The position numbers and the translations under genes were made by a program. Below, piece by piece: positions 53,973-62,148 of a DNA stretch of 64,000 bases. Source of the stretch: Caldilineaceae bacterium (GTDB lineage Bacteria > Chloroflexota > Anaerolineae > Caldilineales > Caldilineaceae). Below the pieces are notes generated by a model, which was not told the DNA's origin, did not search any database, and worked only from the letters and a program-made list of their open reading frames with translations. Within the stretch, counting starts at the first letter, position 1; the number at the start of each line of letters is the position of its first letter. The DNA lies in contig OY282376.1 of assembly GCA_958295845.1 (NCBI GenBank), positions 571,022 through 635,021 on the forward strand. The letters are read 5' to 3'.

Positions 53973-54629
53973 TCAAAATCGGAGCTCGGTCCAGTAGCGG
54001 ATATATCTGACAATCGGGGACTGAAGGGCCTGGTCGCTGCGCTGCCAATGAATGGGCACTTTGACCGTACTCGCGTGCCCTTCAACTTGCTTCATAAAGG
54101 CGCCCTCGATTTTAACTCCCCGATTATTCGTTCCTCTCTGGCTCCGCAGATAATTGGGAAAGCTGGCCGCTACCTCGCTTAGAACTTCAACGGGTATGTA
54201 GAACACACTGTCTTGGTCGCTATCCCACCAGATGCGAACTAAAAACATATCGGAAGTGAAGGCAAAATCGTCCAACACATAATCGACAGATTCATTGTCA
54301 GACGTCCATTTGGCTGTAACAAGACCCCTACCCGTAACAGTCTTGATTTCAAGGGGGTGTCCTGCTACGGTTGCGTCCACCATCGACGCACCCGGAGCCG
54401 GTAACTGCACATTGGCTTCGCCTAGTTGGCTGAAGAGATAACCAAGTATTACTCTTTCCCGTAGGACACCAACTTCTTGTCCAGTCGTTGATTGGGCCAA
54501 CCTTGTGCGTTTGTTCAGAATAACCCGACTTGCTTCAACTGCGGCCATCTCAAACGCATGAGGCAACCCTTCTCGGAGCGTCTCAACCGCTGTAGCGTTA
54601 GTTAGCAGGTTCGTCAACACCGAGTTCAT
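53973..54629 (-). CDS. type II restriction endonuclease (PD-(D/E)xK, possibly ThaI-like)
   Basis: A 218-residue protein from ATG 54629. It contains a candidate PD-(D/E)xK core: Asp85 in SMVDATV, then Glu94 and Lys96 in HPLEIKTVTGRG. An N-terminal helical region includes STTGQEVGVLRERVI. Its start overlaps the end of the methyltransferase gene by 32 bp, which is typical for a restriction-modification pair. The overall pattern recalls ThaI-family endonucleases, but I cannot confirm this, and the recognition site cannot be deduced. The frame extends upstream to 54725 without conserved content. Confidence 0.6.
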   Translation of the reverse strand: MNSVLTNLLTNATAVETLREGLPHAFEMAAVEASRVILNKRTRLAQSTTGQEVGVLRERVILGYLFSQLGEANVQLPAPGASMVDATVAGHPLEIKTVTGRGLVTAKWTSDNESVDYVLDDFAFTSDMFLVRIWWDSDQDSVFYIPVEVLSEVAASFPNYLRSQRGTNNRGVKIEGAFMKQVEGHASTVKVPIHWQRSDQALQSPIVRYIRYWTELRF

Positions 54630-55536
54630 TGTGAAAATCCAATTGCGTGGCGTTGATGCGCTGCATCGCCCGATTCTGGTAGTCAGCGTTTGTTTCGTAA
54701 CCAACAAAACGTCTGCCACAAGCAATAGCAGCTACCCCAGTGGTGCCGCTGCCCATAAACGGATCGTAGACTACTTCGTCTGAGTACGTGTACATTTCTA
54801 TGCAGCGCTGGGGCAGTTCTACGGGGAAAGGAGCTGGATGGCCAACCCGTTTGGCAGATTCAGAGTTCATTTGCCAAATACTCCGCGTGTTATGGAGAAA
54901 TTCATCGCGGCCGATGGTATCACTGCGCTCGTCCACCTTGGGGCGCTTGTAGCCATCTTTACTGAACACCAGGATATATTCATGTTGGTCCCTGATGCAC
55001 GGATTAGACGCCGACATCCAACTACCCCAAGCAGTAGAACTGCCGGCACTGCTGCCTTTATCCCAGATGATTTCTCCCCGCATCAAGAAGCCAAGCCGCT
55101 CCATATCCTGAATGATATAAGCATGTAGAGGGATATATGGCTTACGGCCGATGTTTGCTATATTGATGCACACTCTACCGCCCGGCACCAGGACCCGCCG
55201 CGTCTCTTTCCACGCATCCCGTAGCAGTTTGCGGTACTCGGACAATGACAGGTCTTCATCGTAATCCTTACCCACCGCGTACGGAGGCGATGTCACCATC
55301 AGGTGTACGCTTCGGGGAGGTAGGCGATTGCTTTTGTCAGGCGCTACGCAGGAGTCCAGCAATACACGATTTGCCAAGTGCTCCGGCAGCGGATTCTCCG
55401 AATAGGCAACCGACTTTCTCTTGGTCTTAGACAGATCATCGTTGATTCGCCTCGCGTAATAAGACGACGAATCGTGGCTTCGACGCCCATTCACTCCAAA
55501 CGAGGTAGTCTTGGTGCGCTTCTTTTCTGTTGTCAT
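54598..55536 (-). CDS. DNA methyltransferase, N4-cytosine/N6-adenine beta-type (SPPY)
   Basis: A 312-residue amino-methyltransferase. The catalytic motif IV is TSPPY (about 82-86), and motif I is DPFMGSGTTG (about 258-267) located after it, the beta-class order. SPPY (rather than DPPY) favours N4-cytosine methylation. A target-recognition region lies in the middle. ATG 55536 is chosen because aaggaggg stands at the right distance upstream; the frame runs ten codons further. It overlaps the restriction endonuclease gene and should protect the host DNA at the same site. Confidence 0.88.
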   Translation of the reverse strand: MTTEKKRTKTTSFGVNGRRSHDSSSYYARRINDDLSKTKRKSVAYSENPLPEHLANRVLLDSCVAPDKSNRLPPRSVHLMVTSPPYAVGKDYDEDLSLSEYRKLLRDAWKETRRVLVPGGRVCINIANIGRKPYIPLHAYIIQDMERLGFLMRGEIIWDKGSSAGSSTAWGSWMSASNPCIRDQHEYILVFSKDGYKRPKVDERSDTIGRDEFLHNTRSIWQMNSESAKRVGHPAPFPVELPQRCIEMYTYSDEVVYDPFMGSGTTGVAAIACGRRFVGYETNADYQNRAMQRINATQLDFHNELGVDEPAN

Positions 55537-56214
55537 CGAAAACCCTCCTTGAGGCGCTATTACCAAGGAGTCAAAGCACGTTCAATTCTGGAACTGGTTT
55601 CATTGCCGGCGAGGAATTCCGGCGGACCTAGTATGCATTCTGCCCTAATACTAAGGTAGTTCCAAAATCGAAACGCGCCCTCGCCAGACTGAAGAATGCA
55701 AGAGACAAGACATCCTTCAGGCGGAGGAATCTACCAATACGTTAAGCGAGGTAAGTCCCGGAACATCGTCCCCTTCCACCAGAATCCGTTTGCGCTTGCC
55801 GGTATGCCTTTATCAAGCTAACAGATAATTTAGCTCATGTGTTCTAATATGTCAAGAATGGATATGCACTGGTGGTGTGGTTCCACGAAGAGGCGCGTCT
55901 TATTAGGAGATGCCTAGCGGACTGCGTGCAAGGGAAAGTTTGGAGTTTTGGGAAGTTCTGCTGCGGGTCTGGAAAGACTCGGGCCGCAGTGGGTAGTGAT
56001 GGCACCGTGCGCCAGCAGGCAACCGGTCTGACCACCTGCTTGGGCTTCTATATCCCGACCGGCCCCGCTCCTGATGTTAGCCGTGCCTCTGCACATCTAG
56101 TCGTCGTATGCTACCGATCTGGAAAATACCTTTCCCAAACTCCCTCCCAAAAAAAGCGAGATAAACAGTTCCCGGAATACCAATTACAATGCTGACAAGA
56201 GAAACGCGAAGAAA
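55537..56214. other. 678-bp spacer without a recognisable gene
   Basis: An AT-richer spacer between the restriction-modification locus and the membrane-protein genes. A 107-codon plus-strand frame (55872-56195) and two minus-strand frames have no family resemblance and unlike codon use, so I do not call them. No repeat element is visible. Confidence 0.5.
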
Positions 56215-57171
56215 ATGAACTCAGAACCGCAAAACACCCCTAAACCAGAATCAAAAAAGCCATCATCCCCAATGCACGCTCCCTCAACCCCCACCCCCTC
56301 AACCATCGGCCAACTGCTGGCCCGCGCAATAGCCCTCTACCCCACCCACCGCGCCATCCTCCTACGCACAGCCGCCATCTTCTACCTCCCGGTCGCCGCA
56401 CTCTCTCTCCTTCTCATAGACAATCTCACCACCAGCATCCTCATCTCTCTCCTGGTCTGGCCCGTCGACTCAATCGTCATCCTGTCCCTCATAGCCCACT
56501 GCATCGACTTGCTGCACGGGCGTCCCCTTGCCATCAGGACAGCGGCCAAGCGTGGCCTGCGCCGCCTGCCCGCTCATATCGGCCTGACGGCGGCGGCCAC
56601 GGCTGTGTTCAGCGGCGTAGCCCTTGTATTGGCAGCACCCATCTGGGTCGGATTCCTGAATTCTGACGTTTCCCTTGCCGAGATCTCCGACGCGTTTTCC
56701 GCTCCGGCTAATCCTGGCCAGGTGGAGCTGGTCTTCAAAGTGCTGGGCAGCGCTCTGTGGGGCGGAACCGGAATCTGTCTTTCCGGACTCCTGATTCCAA
56801 TCGTTCTGTTCTATCTGTCGACTCGCTGGCGGTTTGCCGAAGTCGCGTTGATGGCCGAAGGAACGGGGCCGCTGCAATCCTTACGCCGCAGTTGGCATCT
56901 CAGCCGGGGATTTGTTCTGCGCACCATTGCCTATCTCCTGCTCATGCTCTTGGCGATGGGCTTGTTCGGCGGAGTGGTCGGAATGGCGGTGGATTCTGCA
57001 GTGAAGGCCCTGTTCCCCGCTGTTGATCAGGCAAGGATGTTCGGCCTCAGTTTCGCCGTCTCGAAGCTGTTGTATATCATCGCCGCGCCGTTCCACGTCG
57101 CCGCCGTCGTCCTCTACTACTTCGACCTGCGCGTGCGAAAAAAGAAGTATGACTTTGAAGTCCCGCAGTGA
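56215..57171 (+). CDS. multi-pass membrane protein (GPDPase membrane-domain-like), paralogue 1
   Basis: A 318-residue protein with a Pro/Ser-rich cytoplasmic N-terminus (1-35) and about six TM helices. TIGQLLARAIALYPTHR leads into the first helix; MAEGTGPLQSLRRSWHLSRG between late helices resembles the membrane domain of glycerophosphodiester phosphodiesterases (PF10110-like) and related DUF families. The C-terminus VVLYYFDLRVRKKKYD is also typical. No catalytic domain is attached. A paralogue follows 244 bp downstream. The role is unknown. Confidence 0.7.
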   Translation: MNSEPQNTPKPESKKPSSPMHAPSTPTPSTIGQLLARAIALYPTHRAILLRTAAIFYLPVAALSLLLIDNLTTSILISLLVWPVDSIVILSLIAHCIDLLHGRPLAIRTAAKRGLRRLPAHIGLTAAATAVFSGVALVLAAPIWVGFLNSDVSLAEISDAFSAPANPGQVELVFKVLGSALWGGTGICLSGLLIPIVLFYLSTRWRFAEVALMAEGTGPLQSLRRSWHLSRGFVLRTIAYLLLMLLAMGLFGGVVGMAVDSAVKALFPAVDQARMFGLSFAVSKLLYIIAAPFHVAAVVLYYFDLRVRKKKYDFEVPQ

Positions 57172-57415
57172 TGATTCGTCAAGCTCGATAGGGTGGTGTC
57201 AGAGGAGAGGGGAATCCCGCTACTGACCGGGACCGCCTATTCAGGAAATTCTTCTTGGACACCATCCCAAAATTGGGAGAAAACCAAGAACAGGAGTTTC
57301 CATTACAAAGTTTTGAGATTCTGGCCACGAAGATGAATATCGGGTTCTCAAACGACTTTCTCAAGTCCGAAAGAGAGGGTGATTCCCCACTGTACCAGAA
57401 CTGGACATCTTCCTG

Positions 57416-58315
57416 ATGCTCGCCTCCTCCACCTCCAGGCGCCTGACCGTCGGCAAATGGCTCGGCCTCACACTTACCATCTATCGCACCCACGCCGGCC
57501 CCCTCCTGCGCACAGCCGCAGTCTTTCTCTTCCCGGTCGCCGTCCTTTCCTTTTTCGTTGATGATACGCGCACCCTATTCCTCCTTCCCTTCATCGTCTG
57601 GCCCATCACCACAATCGCCAACCTGTCTCTCATCTCGCTCTGCAACGAACTCTTGCACGGCCGCCCCCTTGCCGTCAGAGCGGCAGTCGGGCAGGGCCTG
57701 CGCCGGCTGCTCGCTTACCTGGGACTGAGCATCGCAGAGTCCTCTGTGTATCTTGTCCTTTTCTTGCTCCTGTCATTTCCGGTCTTGTCTGGACTCGACT
57801 CTACCGGCCTGTCTTTCAATGAGTTGCGGCACACATTCATGGCCATGCTTGACCAAGGTGAGGTAAATAGCCTCTTCACCCTCCTGGCTGAAGCTGTACC
57901 GGTCGGTCTGGTTTACTTTTCTCTCGGTGTCGTGATTGTGATTCTCTTCATCTATATCTCATCTCGCTGGCTCGTCGCCCAGGCCGCGCTGATGGTCGAG
58001 GGCACAGGACCGCTCGATTCCCTCGGCCGGAGCTGGCAACTTAGCCACGGCTTCGTCATGCGTACTGTGGGCTATACTCTCCTCCTGGCCATAGCACTGG
58101 GCCTCGTAGGAAGTCTGACCGGGCAGCTCATCGAGTTAGCCCTGGTCCGGCTGCTACCAGCCGTCGACACATCATCTCGGCTAGGTCTCAGCAGCACCAT
58201 CACCTACCTGCTATCCATCCTCACCACACCCTTCTTCATCTGCGCCGTCGTCCTCTACTACTTCGACCTGCGCCTGCGCAAAGAGAAGTATGACTTTGAC
58301 GTCGTGCCGCGATGA
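57416..58315 (+). CDS. multi-pass membrane protein (GPDPase membrane-domain-like), paralogue 2
   Basis: A 299-residue paralogue of the preceding protein with the same layout: TVGKWLGLTLTIYRTHAGP before the first helix, MVEGTGPLDSLGRSWQLSHG in the late loop, and VVLYYFDLRLRKEKYD at the end. Identity appears moderate, so the duplication is older than that of the DUF1800 genes. It lacks the Pro/Ser-rich N-terminal tail. The start at ATG 57416 fits the alignment. No other gene suggests the function. Confidence 0.7.
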   Translation: MLASSTSRRLTVGKWLGLTLTIYRTHAGPLLRTAAVFLFPVAVLSFFVDDTRTLFLLPFIVWPITTIANLSLISLCNELLHGRPLAVRAAVGQGLRRLLAYLGLSIAESSVYLVLFLLLSFPVLSGLDSTGLSFNELRHTFMAMLDQGEVNSLFTLLAEAVPVGLVYFSLGVVIVILFIYISSRWLVAQAALMVEGTGPLDSLGRSWQLSHGFVMRTVGYTLLLAIALGLVGSLTGQLIELALVRLLPAVDTSSRLGLSSTITYLLSILTTPFFICAVVLYYFDLRLRKEKYDFDVVPR

Positions 58316-58636
58316 ATTGGAAGGACGGGCAGGGGTCGTGTCGGGCGAAACGGGGAGTCCTGCAATGGACCGGGGTCGACAGTGGCCGTAGCAATCTGCG
58401 ATGGAACGGTGCGTTTACTGCAAACTGGCTTGGAAACCTTTTCCGAATTCTACAGCTAAGAGCGACCGCGTCAGAATCTCTACAATCGCACACCGGTTGG
58501 CGAGCGCTTCGCGCTCAGACCAGGGCCGATGGCATTCGGACGAATGTACCCTGCCCAATCACTTCAAGGTCAGACATTTAGGACCCAATACACTCTGCAA
58601 ATACGGGAAACAAACGGTGCTACTCAGACTCGCCCT
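58316..58636. other. 321-bp spacer between convergent genes
   Basis: No gene of either strand is convincing, and no R1 or heptamer element is seen. A HicA toxin gene, expected next to HicB, is not present. Confidence 0.5.
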
Positions 58637-58852
58637 TTACACCCTCACCATAGCCGTAGATGATTCCGGTTCGGGAATGGGTAATCCGTCCTCCTTCAAT
58701 CCCTCAAGATGGAATGCGATGGTTTCAGAAATCAGCTTACAAGTCTCCTCGCGAGTCTTTCCCGTTGCAACACAGCCGGGCAGGTCGGGCACGTAAGCAC
58801 AGTAGTTATCGGGCGCCTTTTCGATCACGACCGCATACTCAAGCCCCATCAT
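58637..58852 (-). CDS. orphan HicB-like antitoxin
   Basis: A 71-residue HicB-fold protein: LEYAVVIEKAPDNYCAYVPDLPGCVATGKTREET is the hallmark beta-alpha region, ending in a Pro-rich acidic tail (PIPEPES). HicB proteins neutralise the HicA mRNA interferase, normally encoded adjacent, but none is found on either side. The short form without a DNA-binding domain is common for solitary copies. The start overlaps the end of the upstream small membrane-protein gene by four bases, so both are probably translated together. Confidence 0.82.
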   Translation of the reverse strand: MMGLEYAVVIEKAPDNYCAYVPDLPGCVATGKTREETCKLISETIAFHLEGLKEDGLPIPEPESSTAMVRV

Positions 58853-59124
58853 CGGTTCCCTCCCTTATTCCATCTTCTATCAATCCTGCGCATGACCTTG
58901 TTGAAGAGCGAGTGTATCGGGCCCCCCAATAGCATCACTGCGGCTCCCGAGACACACCAGACCAGAAAACCGATTATCAGCCCCTCTTTGCTGTCCCCTG
59001 AATTCAAGGAAAGTGGACTGTAAAGTTCGATCAACCAGGTGATGCCGACGCCTACCGCGCCGACCATGATCCAAATCAGAATGCTCAGAAATTCACGCCG
59101 ACTGTGTCTCACAGTTCCTCCCAT
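58849..59124 (-). CDS. small two-TM membrane protein
   Basis: A 91-residue protein with two predicted TM helices at about 14-32 and 48-66, and a basic tail (RRIDRRWNKGG). It overlaps the HicB start by four bases (ATGA type), which suggests one transcript. I do not recognise the family. It resembles neither HicA nor other known toxins of this size. Confidence 0.5.
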   Translation of the reverse strand: MGGTVRHSRREFLSILIWIMVGAVGVGITWLIELYSPLSLNSGDSKEGLIIGFLVWCVSGAAVMLLGGPIHSLFNKVMRRIDRRWNKGGNR

Positions 59125-59593
59125 GGCGAGTCCAGGTCATCGGACCACGAAACGGGAAAACAGGGTGCATTCGAACTGTTGTGGCTAGCCGCCCTATGCC
59201 AACGCCGTTCCTTGATCACCGAACCGCCCCTCCTCACACCTGGTAATCTGCCCCATTATACCTTAGCTCATGGTCCAGCTTCTTGGGGCCTACCTCAAGC
59301 CCCGACATCGGTCCCCCTTGCACAGTGCGTATTATCGTCGCCGGTCGATAACCGCTCTATACCTGAATCGCAACAAGCAGTAAACTAAGAACATCAAGCC
59401 CGACCCGCCAATGTCCCCCCACCCCAATCCCCGACCGCGTCTCCATCACCGGCCCCCTCCCTGAAGATGAAACCGGTAGGGGCAGGCCTTGTGCCTGCCC
59501 ACGCCCCCTACACCGTCGAAAGGATAGCGTTGACCGGGCTCTAAGGCTGATGTAGGATATCGAAGACTGGACACTTCACAGGAGGAACGGGGA
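59125..59593. other. 469-bp spacer with one dispersed palindrome
   Basis: No gene is recognised. The palindrome at 59476-59500 is the second copy of the 25-bp element seen at 38631. The spacer ends with a strong RBS (aggagg) for the PhyH gene. Confidence 0.6.
59476..59500. repeat. dispersed palindrome, copy 2 (GGGCAGGC-cttgt-GCCTGCCC)
   Basis: Identical over 25 bp to the element at 38631-38655, including the gtag lead. An 8-bp perfect stem and 5-nt loop, located 93 bp before the PhyH gene. Confidence 0.85.
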
Positions 59594-60442
59594 ATGCTAG
59601 CAGAGGAAATGGCAGTTGACGACCAGGCGCGAACCCGCTTCCAGGAAGACGGCTACTGGCTCGGCCCCCAGATCTTCGACGCCCACCAGCAAGAAGAGCT
59701 GGTCTACGCCGTCGACGAAGTCAACGCCGGCCGCTACGAGACCGGCCGCGAACCGATGTCCCGCTTCTGGAGCCCCGGCGACGACCCCTACGCCCTCCAC
59801 AAGGTCGACAACGCCCACTGGTGCAACCCCGTCCTCGCCGAAGCTGTCATCAACCCGCATATCGGCCAGCTCGCCGCCCAGCTCCTCGACACGCCCGCCG
59901 TGCGCCTCTGGCACGAGCAGCTCCTCACCAAGCCCGCCGGCGGTCACGAATCCGCCAACGTCGCCTGGCACCAGGACTACAACTACTGGCGCAGCAGCGA
60001 CCGACCCCAGATGCTCACCGCCTGGATCCCGCTCCAGGAGGTCAACCCCGAGATTGGCACAATGTACTTTGTCAAGGGAAGCCACAAATGGGGCTGGCAC
60101 GCCGAGTACAGTCACTTCGGCCGCTACGACATGGCCGAACAGGAACGTGTAATCCGCCAGTACATGCCCGACGGCGCCGAGTACGAGACAGTCCCGCTCA
60201 ACATGCAGGCCGGCTGCGTCAACTTCCACCACTGCCTCACCCTGCACGGCTCCGGACCCAACCTCGCCCACCGCCAGCACCGCCGCGCCATCGCTATCCA
60301 CATCCAGGCCGACGCCTGCCTCTGGTGCAAAACCGGCGACCGCGCCGACAACCACCAATGCGCCCAGGAAATGCAGCGCCTCGGCAAAAATTACGGCGAC
60401 AAATTCCAAGGCGCCTTCTGGCCCCAACTCTTCAGCTACTAA
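59594..60442 (+). CDS. phytanoyl-CoA dioxygenase (PhyH) family protein
   Basis: A 282-residue PhyH oxygenase. Iron ligands: His126 and Asp128 in VAWHQDYNYW, with the distal His in LTLHGSGPN and an Arg-rich segment (QHRRAIAIH) for 2-oxoglutarate. QLLTKPAGGHES before the HxD motif is typical. Start 59594 has aggagg eight bases upstream. It is convergent with the chaperonin-like gene, the two stops being separated by a GACCACT repeat block. The substrate is unknown. Confidence 0.9.
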   Translation: MLAEEMAVDDQARTRFQEDGYWLGPQIFDAHQQEELVYAVDEVNAGRYETGREPMSRFWSPGDDPYALHKVDNAHWCNPVLAEAVINPHIGQLAAQLLDTPAVRLWHEQLLTKPAGGHESANVAWHQDYNYWRSSDRPQMLTAWIPLQEVNPEIGTMYFVKGSHKWGWHAEYSHFGRYDMAEQERVIRQYMPDGAEYETVPLNMQAGCVNFHHCLTLHGSGPNLAHRQHRRAIAIHIQADACLWCKTGDRADNHQCAQEMQRLGKNYGDKFQGAFWPQLFSY

Positions 60443-60456
60443 CTCTCAGCGCCCCC

Positions 60457-60494
60457 CACTGACCACTGACCACTGACCACCGACCACTGCAGTT
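60457..60494. repeat. GACCACT heptamer block between convergent genes
   Basis: About four 7-bp units ending in cactgcagtta, placed exactly between the stops of the PhyH and chaperonin-like genes. Confidence 0.85.
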
Positions 60495-62145
60495 ACGGTT
60501 TATAACTCTCCTTCGGCGCACGCGGCAGCACCAGCGCCTCCGCCGAAATCAACATCGCCGCCCCGCTCGCCGCCTGCTCCAGCGCCGCCTTCACCACCAG
60601 CGTCGGATCAACGACCCCCGCCGCCATCATATCGCGCACACACCCCTGACCCACCTCATACGCGAACCCCGGCCCCTGCTCGCGGCAAGCATTAACTACC
60701 AGCGGCGGATGCGCATCCGAATTCGCCGCAATCGTACGCGCCGGCTCCTCCAACGCCCGCGCCAGCGCCCGCATCGCCATCGCCTCCTCCGAATGTCCCG
60801 TCGCAGCCGCCTCCACCGCCGGGGCCGCATCCATATAAGCCGCGCCCCCACCCGGCACCACGCCGCCCTCCAGCCCCACCTGCACAACCTTCACCGCATG
60901 CGCCGCCCTTTCCACCAGCGCATTGCGCTCGCTCTCCGTATACGCGCCCACGTGCAACTCACCGATCCCGCCCTGCAGCCGCCCGATGCGCTCACGCAGC
61001 AGCTCTCTCTCCTCCCGCTCCTCCACCAGCGCCAGCCGGCTCTGCAGCACGTCGATATGCGCATCCACCGCCTGCGCATCCCCGCCGCCGCCGATCAACG
61101 ACACATACTCCCCCGTCGCCACCAGCCGCTCAGCGCGCCCCAGGTCATCGGCCGTCAGGTCCTGCGGCCCCATGCCCGCCACGTCCGTGATAAAACTGGC
61201 GCCCGTCAGCAGCGCAAAATCGCGCATCATATCCCGCCGCAAATCCTCCATCGGCTTGATCCGCGCCGCATACGTCGTCACCGGCCCGCGCTGATTCGCC
61301 GCCACCAGCGCACTGATAGCCCGCTCCCACATATTCTTGCAGACGATGAACAGCTTGTCCCCGCCCGCCTGCCTCACCAGGTCCAGCAAATGCAGCACAT
61401 GGCCCGGCTCCTCAAAATGAAAATCCGCCACCACCACATGCGGCTCGTCCAGCGCCGCCACATACCTGAACCTGTCGCTCACCAAATAGCGCGAAATATA
61501 CTCGCCCGCAAAGCGCGACCCCTCCCGGAACCCGTACGTGTGCCCAAGCCCGTACCCCGGCTGAATAAGAATATTCCCATACGGCCCCAGCACATCCATC
61601 ATCTCCGCCAGCAGCTGCGCCACCCGCGCATCATCGATCACCGCCCTCGCCACCCCAGCCACATGCGCCGGCTCCGTCAACGGGATCGACATCTCGTCCA
61701 GCGCGCCGACCGCCGCCGCCACGCCCTTCTCAAGCCCCCGCTGCAGCAGGACCGGATCCGCGCCGCCCGCGATCAGACGGTGCAGCTCACGTGCAATCCC
61801 CCGCGCCAACACCGCCGCCGTCACGCTCCCATCGCCGAACCGCTCGCGCATATGCCACACAATGTGCCGCATCATCATCGCGCCCGCATTCTCCACCCGG
61901 TCCGGCAAATCCGTGAAGCGCCGCGCGATCGTCGCCCCGTCCTCCAGCGGCTCAAAACCGGTCGTATTCACCCGCTGGCTCACGATATTTCCGCCCAGCG
62001 GACCCAGCGTCAACGACAACAGCCGCGCCAGCGTATCGAACCCGCGCCGCATCGGCTCGCGGCACTCCGCCCCGAACACAACTGACGGCACCCTGAGCGC
62101 CTGCGCGGCAGAGCCGCCCGCAGAGGACCGCGAACGTGTCGACAT
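60493..62145 (-). CDS. divergent GroEL/Cpn60-like chaperonin paralogue
   Basis: A 550-residue protein of full GroEL length. Equatorial motifs are clear: TLGPLGGNIV (46-55), EDGATIA (Asp69 equals E. coli Asp52), FGDGSVTAAVLA (Asp105 equals Asp87) and GGVVPGGGAAY. Counting ungapped from VGAYTE to GGVVPGGG against E. coli VGAATE to GVVAGGG, the catalytic Asp398 position holds His416. The C-terminus ends SYKP without a GGM tail, and no groES is adjacent. It is three bases after the LplC-type permease stop (TGA-GCC-ATG), so it is translated with a sugar importer. A specialised, perhaps ATPase-poor, chaperonin is likely. Confidence 0.85.
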   Translation of the reverse strand: MSTRSRSSAGGSAAQALRVPSVVFGAECREPMRRGFDTLARLLSLTLGPLGGNIVSQRVNTTGFEPLEDGATIARRFTDLPDRVENAGAMMMRHIVWHMRERFGDGSVTAAVLARGIARELHRLIAGGADPVLLQRGLEKGVAAAVGALDEMSIPLTEPAHVAGVARAVIDDARVAQLLAEMMDVLGPYGNILIQPGYGLGHTYGFREGSRFAGEYISRYLVSDRFRYVAALDEPHVVVADFHFEEPGHVLHLLDLVRQAGGDKLFIVCKNMWERAISALVAANQRGPVTTYAARIKPMEDLRRDMMRDFALLTGASFITDVAGMGPQDLTADDLGRAERLVATGEYVSLIGGGGDAQAVDAHIDVLQSRLALVEEREERELLRERIGRLQGGIGELHVGAYTESERNALVERAAHAVKVVQVGLEGGVVPGGGAAYMDAAPAVEAAATGHSEEAMAMRALARALEEPARTIAANSDAHPPLVVNACREQGPGFAYEVGQGCVRDMMAAGVVDPTLVVKAALEQAASGAAMLISAEALVLPRAPKESYKP

Positions 62146-62148
62146 GGC

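Noticed and set aside
55872..56195. 107-codon plus-strand frame before the membrane-protein genes
   Set aside because: No recognisable domain, no RBS and a Cys/Arg-rich composition unlike that of the neighbours; overlapping minus-strand frames are equally plausible, so none is called.
60709..62085. 458-codon plus-strand open frame opposite the chaperonin-like gene
   Set aside because: The translation is dominated by Arg, His, Pro and Gln, a typical GC-rich antisense shadow; the minus-strand frame matches GroEL motifs throughout.
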